Shown: positions 23,422-35,168 of the stretch, piece by piece | Layout: the number at the start of each line of letters is the position of its first letter | Numbering within the stretch: position 1 is the stretch's first letter | Origin: Allantophomopsis cytisporea | Lineage: Eukaryota; Ascomycota; Leotiomycetes; Phacidiales; Phacidiaceae | Length of the DNA stretch: 64,000 nucleotides | Direction of reading: 5' to 3' | Assembly: GCA_024752435.1 (NCBI GenBank) | Contig: CP103035.1 | Span: 1,240,001-1,304,000 of the forward strand | Position numbers and translations under genes: made by a program | Notes under the pieces: model-generated | Databases searched by the model: none | The model's input: the letters and a program-made list of their open reading frames with translations, nothing else | What the model was told of the DNA's origin: nothing

Positions 23422-24673
23422 TTTTCTCATTGACCTTGCGCGGTTGTATTGGATATGGGCGTTTAAAGGGGTGTTGTGGTGGAATATCGTCTTTGAGCCG
23501 TTGTAAAGTCCTTTGGTGGCTCCTTTGATGTTGATAGTGCTTGGTGAGAAATAAGTTTGATGATTTGGATGCATAGCTACGTAGCCCCTATTTCGAGATA
23601 TCAAATCGTTAAACTATTGTCTTGTGTATGTGTCATGCGATGATTACCTTAATGCTAAATATGGTAACAGAGAGATGAGGACACATGTATCGATCTGAGG
23701 ACTGAAATTAGATACAGAGTCAACAGAATGTCTGTACAGCTGCTACAAATTCCTAGCAAACTAATTTGAGAGGAAGCCATATCTTAAAATCGATCATTGA
23801 CTCTTCTTCTCAATTAAGGCCTGTTCTCTTAAAAGTCTTCTCTCCTCCCATTTCTCCCATCCTGCTTGGCAGAGATCTTCCTCAACGAGATCTCTTACTC
23901 GGAACAAATTGAGGACCGGTGTATCCAAAGTCTACTGAAGCCATCCGGTTCTTCTAAAAATGGGTAAGTGGTGCATACGATAGTGAAGTTTTCTTATGAG
24001 GTGAATGTCGAAGAAGTAAGAACAAAGTAACGCTAACAGAAAAAAAGGCTACGAATTGGGAGTGCAACGATGGTATTCTATAGACATCTCCGTTCATCTG
24101 CTTTGGCCATTCCTCTTTAATCATCTGCTTCAACAGAAAGTTTGATACTTCACAGCCTATCTGCATAGCAAACATAAGAAGGATCTCGATTTTACGAGTT
24201 GACTAACATGTGTCAAAGACAACGATGCTAACAGAGCTGTATCCCCTATAACTGCCAATAGCCAAGTCAAGCCAACCAATTCGACAAGTGAGTACAGAGA
24301 GCTCAGTCAATCGACAGGGCCGGTCTCAAGGTCTTGTCGTATAGATTTGTTGTGATGAATTGTACGTAGACGTTGCCACTTTTGGACAGAGCTTACCTAT
24401 GTAGATACAACCATGTAGTTGCGCCTAGGTGGTTAATATTGTGCCTTAGTAGTAAGGCTGCACGATCTCGAACTGCATCATACCTCTTGCTTCGGAATAA
24501 TAAGATAATACTCCGAGAAAAAGTACAGTACGTAGATGACTACGCTTCTTCAAACATCTTCACATTCATATTTCAGCACAACACACAATCACGCGCACGA
24601 ACACCATTCGAATTATTCAATTGACCGCTACCCATCAGCGACACTTCCTCAAAATCTTCCTTCATTCTCCAAG
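23422..24673. other. intergenic; possible small minus-strand gene
   Basis: Mostly AT-rich. The minus strand at 23882-24330 shows three exon-like blocks that could be joined in frame (see findings), but no start codon was found. The right end is the TIM13 promoter. Confidence 0.35.
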
Positions 24674-25032
24674 ATGAGCAGTTCTTTTGGCTTTGGCGGC
24701 GGCGCCTCGTCCAACCCAAAAGCTGAATTGATGGATCAGGTACGACAAGAAGCTGCTGTGCAAAACGCAAAGGCGTTGATTGAGGTGAGTGAGATTGTGT
24801 TATACCCTTCTAGAGCTTTTGAATAGTCGACTAAGAATTTTCGCAGAAATTGAATGAACATTGCTTCGAGAAGTGCGTGCCAAAACCTGGAGCTTCGTTA
24901 TCGAGTGGGGAACAGACCTGCTTTACGCAGTGTATGGAGAAGTACATGGCAGCATGGAACACCGTCTCGAGACAGTACATCGGTCGCATTCAACAACAGG
25001 CTGGACAAGCAGGCAACGGCAGCATGTTCTAG
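24674..25032 (+). CDS. TIM13: mitochondrial small TIM chaperone Tim13
   Basis: Two exons, 24674..24784 and 24847..25032, give 98 residues. The twin Cx3C motif is complete: C43-x3-C47 and C62-x3-C66, 14 residues apart, the hallmark of intermembrane-space small Tims oxidised by Mia40. The Gly/Ser/Phe-rich N-terminus and the MDQVRQEAAVQNAKALIE helix fit Tim13 rather than Tim8, 9 or 10. With Tim8 it would ferry hydrophobic precursors across the intermembrane space to TIM22/SAM. The intron is 62 bases and falls exactly before the first CxxxC helix. Confidence 0.93.
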
Positions 25033-26448
25033 GGTCTTCAATTGCGTACCTGGGTGGGCGGCGATGTATTCGTGCAGCAGCGGTGCTAGTCTGATCATAA
25101 CATCAGACTCATCATGTGTATAGTATTAGGGAGTTCCGGGTCTGGTATGCATATCACAAGAATCGGGCCAAATCTCATAAACGAACAAGGTAGTCAAATG
25201 GTATAATCATAGACTCTGACAGTATCTTACCTATGATCCGGCATCATGGGACTTGCAATTCGAGAATATCTTGCATGATGTTTACACAGATATTAATTTA
25301 TATGAACTTAGGAGATTGTGTTAGGTTAGGTTGTAAAGCCAAGTATACATAACTGATAATCGATGTTGTCTATCCAAAGCGATTGCTCTTGCTAAGATAT
25401 TGAGGACGAACGCTACTTGTACCAAGGCATATATAATATTCATGCATGGCTTATTCCTGATCCTCAAATCGCCACCACTGCCTAAGTCAGATGATATAAA
25501 TATCGTTGCGCCCATGGATGTAACATGGGAGGCATGAGTTTGTTACCTCAGTTACAGCTGCAACATTGATCTCGTCGTTGTTAATTAAGCTGCCTTCGGC
25601 TCATTCTTTTTATTATTAAGGTAGTCAAGTTGCCAGCTTGCTCTCCTTCCCTGATTGCAGTCTTTTTCGGTTTGACTACAGCCTCACGACCTGTAGTATT
25701 GGTATATATATATTGGTTTCCTCTTCCCCATGATACCTTCTTTGGACGTGATATGATAATAGGATTTATATCCCTTTTTAAACCCGAAGAAGGCTGGGCA
25801 CAAAAGTCCTTTATAATTAAATTCTGTCCTTATTTCTAATGCAGCTCATTACTATAGAGGATCCGATATAGCTTGTCAGGATAACTTCAAGGATAAGCAA
25901 GCTGTATATCAGGCTCCTTCTTTAACATTAGTAGGATTCCGTTGTTTTCATAAGCGTGAAGACTTCGTTGCAAGTCAAAAAATAAGGACACAATTCAAAT
26001 CCTGAACCATCTACGCCCTGTGTCGATTCTACAATACCTTCTGTTACATACGTATACTTTTGTTCACGATATAAATTTCATATAGGCGAATAAGGATACT
26101 AAGGGTGGACATGATGTAGAAAGGATAGTAAAAGAGAGCCTCAGAATTGCCTTGGGACTTCTAGAGAAGCGTATGAAGATTACTAGAACACATAGTACTT
26201 TGTTATTACTGGTGCGCATCGGGGGACTAGGGTCCATTTAAGTGCGGTGCCCCACCACGTCACAAGCAACCCCGCGATAGGTAGTGGGTGGATACGGCCT
26301 CGGTGCAACAAAACAATCTCACATCCCCAACTTGTTTACATCACTACTTTCTCTTCTTTCTGCATTGTTTGTGCTTTCTGTCCATATTGCAATCAATCTT
26401 TCTGCATCCTCGTGTTTTTCCGCACAACTCGTACACTTAGTATACGCA
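25033..26448. other. intergenic, no gene seen
   Basis: About 1.4 kb. The section at 25570-26200 is AT-rich with scattered coding-like scraps and looks like decayed DNA; nothing could be named. The right end is the GAL7 promoter. Confidence 0.45.
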
Positions 26449-27807
26449 ATGCCAGACAAGATCTTGGACGACATATCGCATCGTCGATACAATCCGCTTC
26501 TAGGCAATTGGATCCTTGTATCTCCTCATCGCACGAAGAGACCATGGCAGTAAGGAATTGGAAATCTTCAAGTGAAAACTCACCTAACTAATAGTTTCAG
26601 AGGCCAACAAGAATCTCCTTCTAAGATCACTCTTCCAGAGTACGACCCAGCTGTACGTCTCCAATGCGACTCAAGCATGGCTTACGTCTACTAACATCTC
26701 GAAGTGTTATCTCTGTCCAGGAAACAAGCGCGCGCAAGGCGACTCCAATCCTAAATACAAGAACACCTTCATTTTCGTAAATGATTACAGCGCCGTGAAA
26801 GAGGAGCAAGCAGAATACAAGCCAGACACTACCTCCAATGGTTTTTCATCCCCACCCACTGATTGCGCACTTGTTTACACTTTCTCTAGATCTGTCCAGC
26901 ACTTTGCTTCGTGCTGAGCCTGTCACTGGCAAGTGCTATGTGCTGACCTTCTCGCCTTCTCACAACCTCACTCTCGCTGATCTCGCGCCCTCTGAAATTG
27001 TTCCGGTGATTCAGAAGTGGACTGAAATCTACACATCTCATCTCTCACCAAAGTCCCCGTTAGCTACTGTCGCGAAATCCACCACACTGCCACCTACTTC
27101 TCCAAATGCCGATATTACGGCCCCAAGCGCTCAGTATAGATGGATGCAGATTTTCGAGAACAAAGGTGCGGCAATGGGATGCTCGAACCCTCATCCACAT
27201 GGTCAAATCTGGACCACGACTGGTTTGCCAGAGGAGCCGGCTGCTGAGCTCCAGCAGTTACAGAAGTATAGACTTGAGCACGGAGGAACTAGTCTTTTGA
27301 GTGACTATGTCAAACTGGAGCTGGAGAAAAATGAGCGAATTGTTTTCCAGAATGCAAGCTTCTTGGTCGTTTGCCCTTGGTGGGCTGTCTGGCCTTTTGA
27401 GGTCATGATTATTAGCAAGGAACACAAGCGTGCTCTCGTAGATTTGAGCAGTCAAGAACAACTTGATTTCGCAGAGGCTATCGCAGAGGTTACCAGAAGA
27501 TATGACAATCTCTTTGAAACTAGCTTTCCATACAGTAGGTTGATCATTAACACGAATGTGGCACAATACTGACATGCTGCAAGGCTCCGGAATTCACCAA
27601 GCACCATTGGAAGGTACGGACGAGGAGATCAATTCCAGTCACTTACACATGCACTTCTACCCACCTCTTCTCCGTAGTGCAACAGTCAGAAAGTTCCTTG
27701 TCGGATACGAGCTCATGGCCGAACCTCAACGAGATATCACGCCTGAGCAGGCAGCTGCTAAACTTCGCGACTGTGGTGGAGAGTTGTACAGAAAGCATTT
27801 GAAGTAG
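26449..27807 (+). CDS. GAL7: galactose-1-phosphate uridylyltransferase
   Basis: Five exons: 26449..26549, 26601..26652, 26705..26840, 26890..27534, 27584..27807. They close at 385 residues. One donor is GTTTTT (26841), weak but required to keep frame; without it a false Met at 26838 appears to start a separate protein. The zinc/base-binding segment CYLCPG is present. The active-site motif HPHGQIW lies at 198-204, with His200 the uridylylated nucleophile. A second His-rich block, SSHLHMHFYPP, is near the C-terminus. The enzyme converts UDP-glucose and galactose-1-phosphate to glucose-1-phosphate and UDP-galactose in the Leloir pathway. No other GAL gene is adjacent, as is common in filamentous fungi. 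Confidence 0.95.
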
Positions 27808-28974
27808 ATACAAATGTGTGCTTAAGCTATCCTTTGCGACTCCGATGTCTCACTGGGTAAACTGAGACTTTTTCGATAGGTAGTTGGAACTTGTAATTAT
27901 GGATAGAGAAAATATACTGCATATTGCGCCTAGCATCCTCACTATGTAAACATCCAGATCAAAATCTCCTACACTGATAATGACTGGTCCAGCAAAGCCT
28001 GCAGCCCACCTTGTACTCCTGAAAATGAACCACTCGCTCACGAAACGGAACCCAAGCAATGCCGTCAGTCAAACGTCTATCTGATAAACTGCTGCATTCG
28101 AGATATCGCAAACAACATATAGGCGGACGACGTTCTGGACCATATTCCAGGTACCGAAACCCATAATTCGTTACTGAAAGACGAGACGCCGAGCCCCCTA
28201 TCTACTATCATTCCGCCAGGCTCCGGTCTGAATACAAGACTGATGCTCTAAGACTTGCTTGAACCCATTTGTGACTATCGAGAGCCGCACTTCGCGGAAT
28301 ACATATTTGGGGATTTGAGGTCATGAGCTACGATCAGTTACTTCTGTGCTGGAATACTGCTTGCTTAATCTGGGGACTTAATGAGTCACTTCTAAGAGAT
28401 TAGTAGATGTGAAGCTGCGCTATCTGTCATATGGCCGTGCATGCACTTCCTCATCCCTTCAGTGATACGCTGGTGACCCCTGACCTGTTTCTCAGAGTCC
28501 CAGAAAATCATGTCTCTCATATGAAGTCAATAGATATAGAATCCGAATTTAACACTTGAAGGTTTCCAGATCATATCACATTACATCAAGCAGTGGAACA
28601 GAAGTGGTGATACACAATGGCATTCAAAGCATATCTAAACCCAATCTAAGAGCTCAGCCACCACCGCCAACACGCAAATGCAAATACGCAAGCAAATGCC
28701 CATCATCCTAATCTATGACATCCAACCTCCCAACATCCAACTCAGCTGCTCCACCATACCCAACCATCCCATGCAACGCATTCACATTACACGTCAAAAG
28801 AAAAGGAAAATAAAAAAGTAGTCCGACAGACAATGGTATCAATCAATCGCCCCCCTCATCCCCCCACCACCACACATTCAAGAAGAAAGAAAAGAATAAG
28901 GACGAGCAAGGCAACTTTTGCACTAACGCCAACCGTCGAAACCGGCACAAAGAGATCAGAGTAGAAATGAGCAT
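27808..28974. other. intergenic, convergent gene ends
   Basis: About 1.2 kb between the GAL7 stop and the ammonium permease stop. No supported frame. The right part (28600-28970) is C/A-rich and probably the permease 3' UTR. Confidence 0.5.
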
Positions 28975-30578
28975 CTAAGAGTGCTCAATGCCATCCGGGC
29001 TCGAGCCACGAAGTTTCTCGTGGATGGGCTGTTGAGCGTGGTCGCTGGAGTACTTGCTGACGGCCTCGGCGCCCTCATCGTTGAGCACCTCGCGAGTAAG
29101 CTCTACATAATCGTAGGCGAACTCACCAATCTCAGCGTCATCGATACCGAGGATCTCAGCCTCCTCAGAAGCGCGGAGGGAGAGACCTGGGATGAAGTTC
29201 ATGATGGCGAGGATGATGCAGGTACCACCGAAAGAGTAGACACCACCTGAGACGGAATCAGCGAGTTGGTAACCGAGCTGTACCCAGTTGTGGTTGAGCC
29301 ATCCTCCTGGAATCTCGGAGAAGCCGTCGAGATGAGCTATGTAGTCGGCGGCGAAGAAAGCGGTCAGGATGTTACCAATGAGTCCACCGACGGCGTGTTC
29401 GGCGAAGATATCGAGAGCATCGTCAACGTGAAGAACGTACTTGAGCTTGGTAGCATAGTTGGCACCAGCAGCTCCGACGACACCGTAGATGACAGCAGCC
29501 CAGGCGGGAACGAAACCGGATCCTGGAGTAATGGCGACGAGACCAGCAATGACACCGGAGCAGAAACCAACAGTGGACCACTTGCGCTCAAGACGGTAGT
29601 CAAGAACACACCAGGTGATACCTCCAACACAAGCAGCAAGGTTAGTAACGACGGCAGCCATGACAGCGCGCATGTTAGCGGCCAAGGCGGAACCAGCGTT
29701 GAAACCAAACCAACCAACCCAGAGGAAGACAGTGCCGATGACGACGTGAGTGACGTTGTGTGGGCGGTAGTTAAGCTCGTGGGTACCGTGGCCACGACGC
29801 TTGCCGAGCATTACGGAGTAGGCAAGAGCAGCGCATCCGGAGGAAATATGCACTGGAGTTCCACCGGCGAAATCGAGACCTCCAAGCTTGAACACCCAAC
29901 CGGAAGAGTTCCAGGTCCAGCAAGCAATTGGATCGTAGATAATAGTGGACCAGACGAACATGAAAACGATAGATGGGAGCATGCGACCGCGCTCAGCAAC
30001 GGCACCAATGGCGAGTGCGACGGTAATGGCGGCGAACATGCCCTGGTAAACGGCGAAAAGGAGATCGGGGATCTTGGAAGAACCAACGGATGGAGCTGCG
30101 AGAACGCCCTTGAAACCGAAGTTGTCGAGGTTACCGATGAAACTTCCGGCAGAGTGCGAGAAGGCAAGAGAGTAACCCCAGAAGAACCATTGGAAGGAAA
30201 CGACAGCAGTGGACATAAGAGAGAGCCAAATGAGAGAGAGAGCGGACTTCCTACGGGCAAGACCGGAGTAGAAGAAACTGATTGCTATGTTAGAGGTATG
30301 ATATGTCCGTGGAGGTTGTTGACTACGTACCCGACACCTGGAATCATGAGCAAAACCAAAGCGGTGGAAGTGATCATCCAAGCGATATCACCAGCCTGAA
30401 CAGACAATGTCAGCGGCGCAATTCTTATGCGATTGCTTCATGGAATACGCACATCGTAGAAGATGTTGAGATCGGCAGTGAGCGAGTCACCACCGGTGGC
30501 AGTGGTGCCATTGTAAGGAACCTTGATGGTGTAGTTCAAGGCATCGAGGTCGATACCATCGATGGTCAGGTCAGACAT
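28975..30578 (-). CDS. ammonium permease (Mep/Amt family)
   Basis: Three exons, 30453..30578, 30331..30395 and 28975..30277, with 57- and 53-base introns; 497 residues. About eleven membrane segments are visible. Conserved Amt features include the DFAGGTPVHISSG block, the WVGWFGFNAGS pore helix and a late FAEHAVGG with the second pore His. The N-terminus is extracellular and short, with an N-x-T site. The cytosolic tail (from ADSVSGGVYS onward) is about 90 residues and includes the conserved regulatory helix region (GIDDAEIGEFAYDY). It imports ammonium at the plasma membrane. Two GATA-type sites upstream (31285-31290 and 31795-31800) would fit AreA-type nitrogen control, as inference. The 377-residue frame on the other strand is a shadow. 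Confidence 0.95.
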
Positions 30579-31223
30579 TCTGGAAGATGCTCACGCGAAG
30601 TGAGACTTTTGGCCGAGGTTGTTGGAAGTTGATTAGAATAGCTTTACTGATAGAAAGCCGAAAAGAAAAGAAAGGATTCAGTGATCCAACAACTCGTGGT
30701 CGGAAGAGTTGTTGATGTGGAAGTAACCTGAAAGGAATGTCAGATTGGGAGGTTGAAGATTGAAAAAAGAGGTGTAAAGGGAGCTCGGCGTGCGTGAGGA
30801 ATTGACTGGCAACAGCTGCAGGTTCAAGGGAAGCATGCAGGTGGCCGGGTCGAGAGGGACATTTTGCTTGGCTTTGCTTACTCTTTTGATTTGACAAGCA
30901 CAAAGTATGTCACGGTCGACGGATGATCAAATTGTCCGGACGAACAATTGACACTCGAGATCGACTTTGAACGGGAGTTGATCAAAGGAAGATCGAGAGG
31001 AATGGCGAGCAATAAGAGGGAGATCGAGTCGCGTCGAGTCGAGTCGAATCGAGTCAAACCAAAGAGAAAGAGAGCATGGGGGGTGGTGGGTAGAAGGGTG
31101 AGCGAGGGTATATGTATTTCCTTTGTATGGGGGAGATAGTTCGGACAGGTAAGTGAGTAGGTCAGTCCAGTTACTTAGCTAGCTTTTAGTCTGGGGGGTT
31201 TATTAGAGTGAGCGAGTGTGTGA

Positions 31224-31246
31224 TGGTGGTGGTGGTGGTGGTGGTG
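31224..31246. repeat. (GGT)n microsatellite
   Basis: About 7.5 copies of a GGT/TGG trinucleotide, in the upstream region of the ammonium permease. Confidence 0.9.
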
Positions 31247-31444
31247 AGTCGTGTAAATGGTCACACAGTGTGAATTGATACTTAGATAAGGCAGATGAGA
31301 TACGTCGATAGATTACTACTATCATAGTGTGAACGAGTGAGTATGTGGTGTGTGTCACTTACTGATTCTTGGCTCTTGAATCCTTCACTACCTATACCTT
31401 CTTCGCTATTGGATAGACACACACGCCATGCTCCGAGCCACTAG

Positions 31445-31464
31445 TATATCTATCTATCTATCTA
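31445..31464. repeat. (TATC)n microsatellite
   Basis: A short run of about five TATC/CTAT units. Confidence 0.85.
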
Positions 31465-32540
31465 CAAGCATTCAAGGACCGACCAGCATCAGCCCAGGCG
31501 ATATTGCGCGAACGCGAACGAGACATAAAGTGGACACTGAGCTTAAAAAGATGAGCCGACACTGTCAATTCGGGGAGGGAAAGATTCTATGACCCTTGTG
31601 AGGAGAGGTCAAGGGAGTATCGTATGTAAATCATCCCTGTGAACGTCGTGAACATCCTGAACAGTCAACCAACAAAGACGGAGGTGTAAAGTCTGTATGC
31701 GAACCTCATCATCAACCATCATAACGACCAAGTATTCCTAGAATATCAGAGGTAAGTCGCTTGGTGATTTCATCCTTCGTCCCTGAAATCCCACCTTATC
31801 TCTCGACGACGTCGAAGACAAGTCCATAGCTATGACCATAACACATTCTAGGCCAACTCTGCGCCAAACAAAGCACTACTGTGGACACTTTCTAGACCGA
31901 GGACATGGAAACGAAGGAATGACACTAATTCAATACTCTAAAACCATCTTACTTCCTTAGCGTGCATATAAATCTGTATTAAAATAAAATAAAATAAAAA
32001 GAGGATCACTGGGTCGACTTGTTGAGGAAGGGAAAGCAAGCATCAAGGCGGGAAGAGCATGAGAAAGAAAAAGGAAACAGAGAAAGGAAGGGGATACAAG
32101 CCACAAGCCGTTCAAACCTCGGAAGGTCCTTGTAAATGGAGGGGATGGCGCTTCTTGGCCCTATCAGCCATGAGGACCGCCATCACCATCATTGATGAAT
32201 AAAGATTACAGATAGGCACGAGGCGTAGTGGGGGGGAATCAACCATCGTCGACATCGGAGCTGGATTGGTGTACACCCAGTTATCCAGTATATCAATCTT
32301 GTCCCTACACAGCATCGCTTTGCTGCAAAGAATGACCAACGACAATAAGAAGTACATCAGTCACAGTCACCTGTTCAAACACAGCCCACAAAAAACCAAC
32401 AAGCTGGCAGTAGAGATGCTCACATTTCATATAAAGTACAGACATACATACATACCTGCGAGTATGCGTATGGTATGTATATGTGTACACAAGCACACAA
32501 GCACACATCAACCACATCTCGTAAAACCTACCTCGCATTT

Positions 32541-32564
32541 CTCCTCCTCCTCCTCCTCCTCCTC
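32541..32564. repeat. (CTC)n microsatellite
   Basis: Eight CTC units in a row on the plus strand. Confidence 0.9.
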
Positions 32565-32853
32565 ATACCAAAAACCCCCATCCCATCCCAATAACCAACC
32601 TACCGACACACCACAACCCAGTCAAGCGTATCCCCAAGACCCTCCCCTCTCATCCCAGCGACGCGGTATCGCTGTGTCGCGGGCACCACAATGGCAACGA
32701 ACCCATGAGAGAGATGCTTGCTTTGCCTACTTGCTTTGCCTGACTGCTGGCTCGGGGCAAGAACTCTGAACGGAGCGCATGGTGCATGGTGCAGTTCCCC
32801 CCCCTCCTTGGCAAGCTTTTTCTTGGCGTCTTCTGTCACCAGGTTTGGTGTAT

Positions 32854-32874
32854 TGTCTGTCTGTCTGTCTGTCT
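32854..32874. repeat. (TGTC)n microsatellite
   Basis: Five TGTC/CTGT units, followed by a GTGTGTGT stretch. Confidence 0.88.
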
Positions 32875-34592
32875 GAGTGTGAGTGTGTGTAGTGATTTGA
32901 TGATAAAGTGTAGTGGTGTGGTTTGGGAGCTGGTGACGGGGGACGGAGGTTGGGTGGGTGTTGTTGGTGGGTATTGAGCTTGGCGTGTTGCTTACTTGGT
33001 GGGTTGGATGGCACGATGGATACTTACTTGTGATTCTGATTCTATGATTCTATGATTCTGTACAGTAAGTGTTTTAGTTGCTTTGAGTTGATGTTTCTGG
33101 ATTTTAAGAGTGAGTGAGTAAGTCTGGCTATGTGGATTCAACAAATGATATCAATGTAGTATGATGGCTCGTACGAAGAGTTATTGTTGTTGTTATCACT
33201 TACAACCGTAATGCTGCTACTTCTCAATCTACACATTCATACGTGACGGACACGACACCAGGAGATTGAGGCTGAGATAATATGTATTCAAAGCTGTATT
33301 CATCCTTCCACTGCCTTTGCATCTTTACAATGATAAAAGTACACTGATACAGCGTACAGTACACTATACACTATGATCCAGCATCATCTACGCCTCATAA
33401 GTACTGTGCAACAGAGCCAAGATCATATCCCCAGCAACCACTAGGCGTCAGCAAACCCCATTTCAAATCAGCCCAGCACCTCCGGCCTCTCATCTCTTGT
33501 TCATATGAATGGCCAAGATCTTCCACGAACAAGACCACCTGCTCCTCATGTTCGAGGCACTTTACTCCGTCTACTTTATATGTTCGTATATGGTCCGCCT
33601 ATGCGAACCATTCATCTACCCATCGTGCCTGTGTATCAACGCCGGTCTTCAACATCTGAACGTCGTTAGTCCACCCGTTGGGCTGTTATCCAGCGGATAT
33701 TTCATGGCCGCAAGATTACCTACCCACCTTACCTACAGTACTTAATGGACACTGTAGAATTATGAGTACAATAGCCAGAACACGATCCAGACCCAGACCA
33801 TCGCCAGTGCTGTAAATACCGTACTTGTACTGTACCAATGTATCAATGTACCAAAAGTTATCACCCTCCGTGATCGCAACCCGTGCCTCTCCCATACATA
33901 ACCACCACCCATCCATCCTCAATCCCATCTCGATAGTCCCGAAAGTCCAAATCAAAGCATCTCAAGCAAAAAAGACAAGCCCCAAAAACCATCCTCACAG
34001 CCCTCAAAGTATTCTCTTCCGTCTCCAAAAAAAAAACTAAAACTAAAACTAAAAAAAAACTCAAAACTCACCTGCTCCCTCCGCCAAAATCTCACTCACC
34101 ATCTCACTGGCTCACTGGCTCAATCACACACACTCTCTCGCCTCGCCAAAAACCCGCCGAGGAATCCCCCACGCAACTCTTCCGCGCTAGATCGATTTGG
34201 CGAGGGACCCGCTAGTGGTGTCAGTCCCTGCACGCCGGCTAAGCCGCCTGCGGAGTAGAGCGCCGGGCTTGGGAGAGTGGGCTCGGGGCCAGAGGGGGGG
34301 CTAAGAGATAAGGAATGGCGAGCGGTGATTGGTGCGCTGGACGTTCGTTGTCGGCGGCTTTCTGCTCTCTGCTCGCTGCTTTCTGCTTTCTGCCTTGTTG
34401 GTTGTTCTCTTTTTCTTTCTTTCTTTTGAAGGCGGATGGGTGCGGGTGCAGGTGCGGGTGAGGGTGATGGAGAGAGGGTGAATGAAAATTGGCATTTGAG
34501 GGGAGGCTGAGAGGAGGGAGGGTTGTGTTGGGGGGTTTGTGTGAGCGAGCGAGGGATGCGATGTGATTGATGTGAGTGATGTGATCGTTTTA

Positions 34593-34620
34593 TGCACTGC
34601 ACTGCACTGCACTGCACTGC
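34593..34620. repeat. (TGCAC)n minisatellite
   Basis: About 5.5 copies of the pentamer TGCAC. Confidence 0.9.
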
Positions 34621-35116
34621 GAGAGATGTGTTCGATGGCTGGCTGGGTGTCGTGTACGCTGTGCATCATATTCGATGCATCGTGCGACTCGGACGAACTC
34701 ACCGCACACAGCACCGCGTCGTGCCTTACATGATATGATGTCTCTTCGCGCATACGGAGTACATGCTGCGGTTTCAATGTCCTACTGTACATCCTCCGAC
34801 CACGACTCCCGACGTCTATATGTCCAAAAGTACTCTATCCCATACCGAATATACCATGTGAGCTAGACTGCAAACTTGCTTCCCCCATTCAGATTCCTAC
34901 ATGCCCAAAAAGGGCCACGGAAAGGATATTCGGTGTCACGACGTTGCACGAGCTCTGAATATTCAGTAAGCACCAAGATGCTTGGGGGCTGCTCTGCGCC
35001 GAGTGCTGGGCAGGTATGACAAGTCGAGGAGGAAAGTCTAGTTCGCCTTTAGTGCATCGGGAGACGGCACGTGAATATTATTCTCACCACGCTGTACCGA
35101 CACGACATATGTGCAT

Positions 35117-35168
35117 CGAGTATCTACAGCTTCGAGTATCTACAGCTTCGAGTATCTACAGCTTCGAG
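35117..35168. repeat. 16-bp tandem repeat, three copies
   Basis: Three perfect copies of CGAGTATCTACAGCTT followed by a partial fourth (CGAGT). Confidence 0.92.

Noticed and set aside
26838..27572. A separate gene starting at Met 26838
   Set aside because: The apparent start lies at an exon-intron border of GAL7; splicing 26841..26889 out joins it in frame to the upstream exons.
29266..30399. 377-residue open frame on the plus strand
   Set aside because: It lies opposite the well-conserved ammonium permease exon, is extremely Ser/Gly/Asp-rich and has no conserved motif: a codon-bias shadow.
34120..34792. Minus-strand frames of 163-165 residues
   Set aside because: Simple-sequence translations (runs of Pro, Ser, Lys, Glu, Arg) arising from microsatellite-rich DNA.
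35117..35168. CRISPR-like array
   Set aside because: The copies are contiguous with no spacers, and the genome is fungal; it is a plain tandem repeat.
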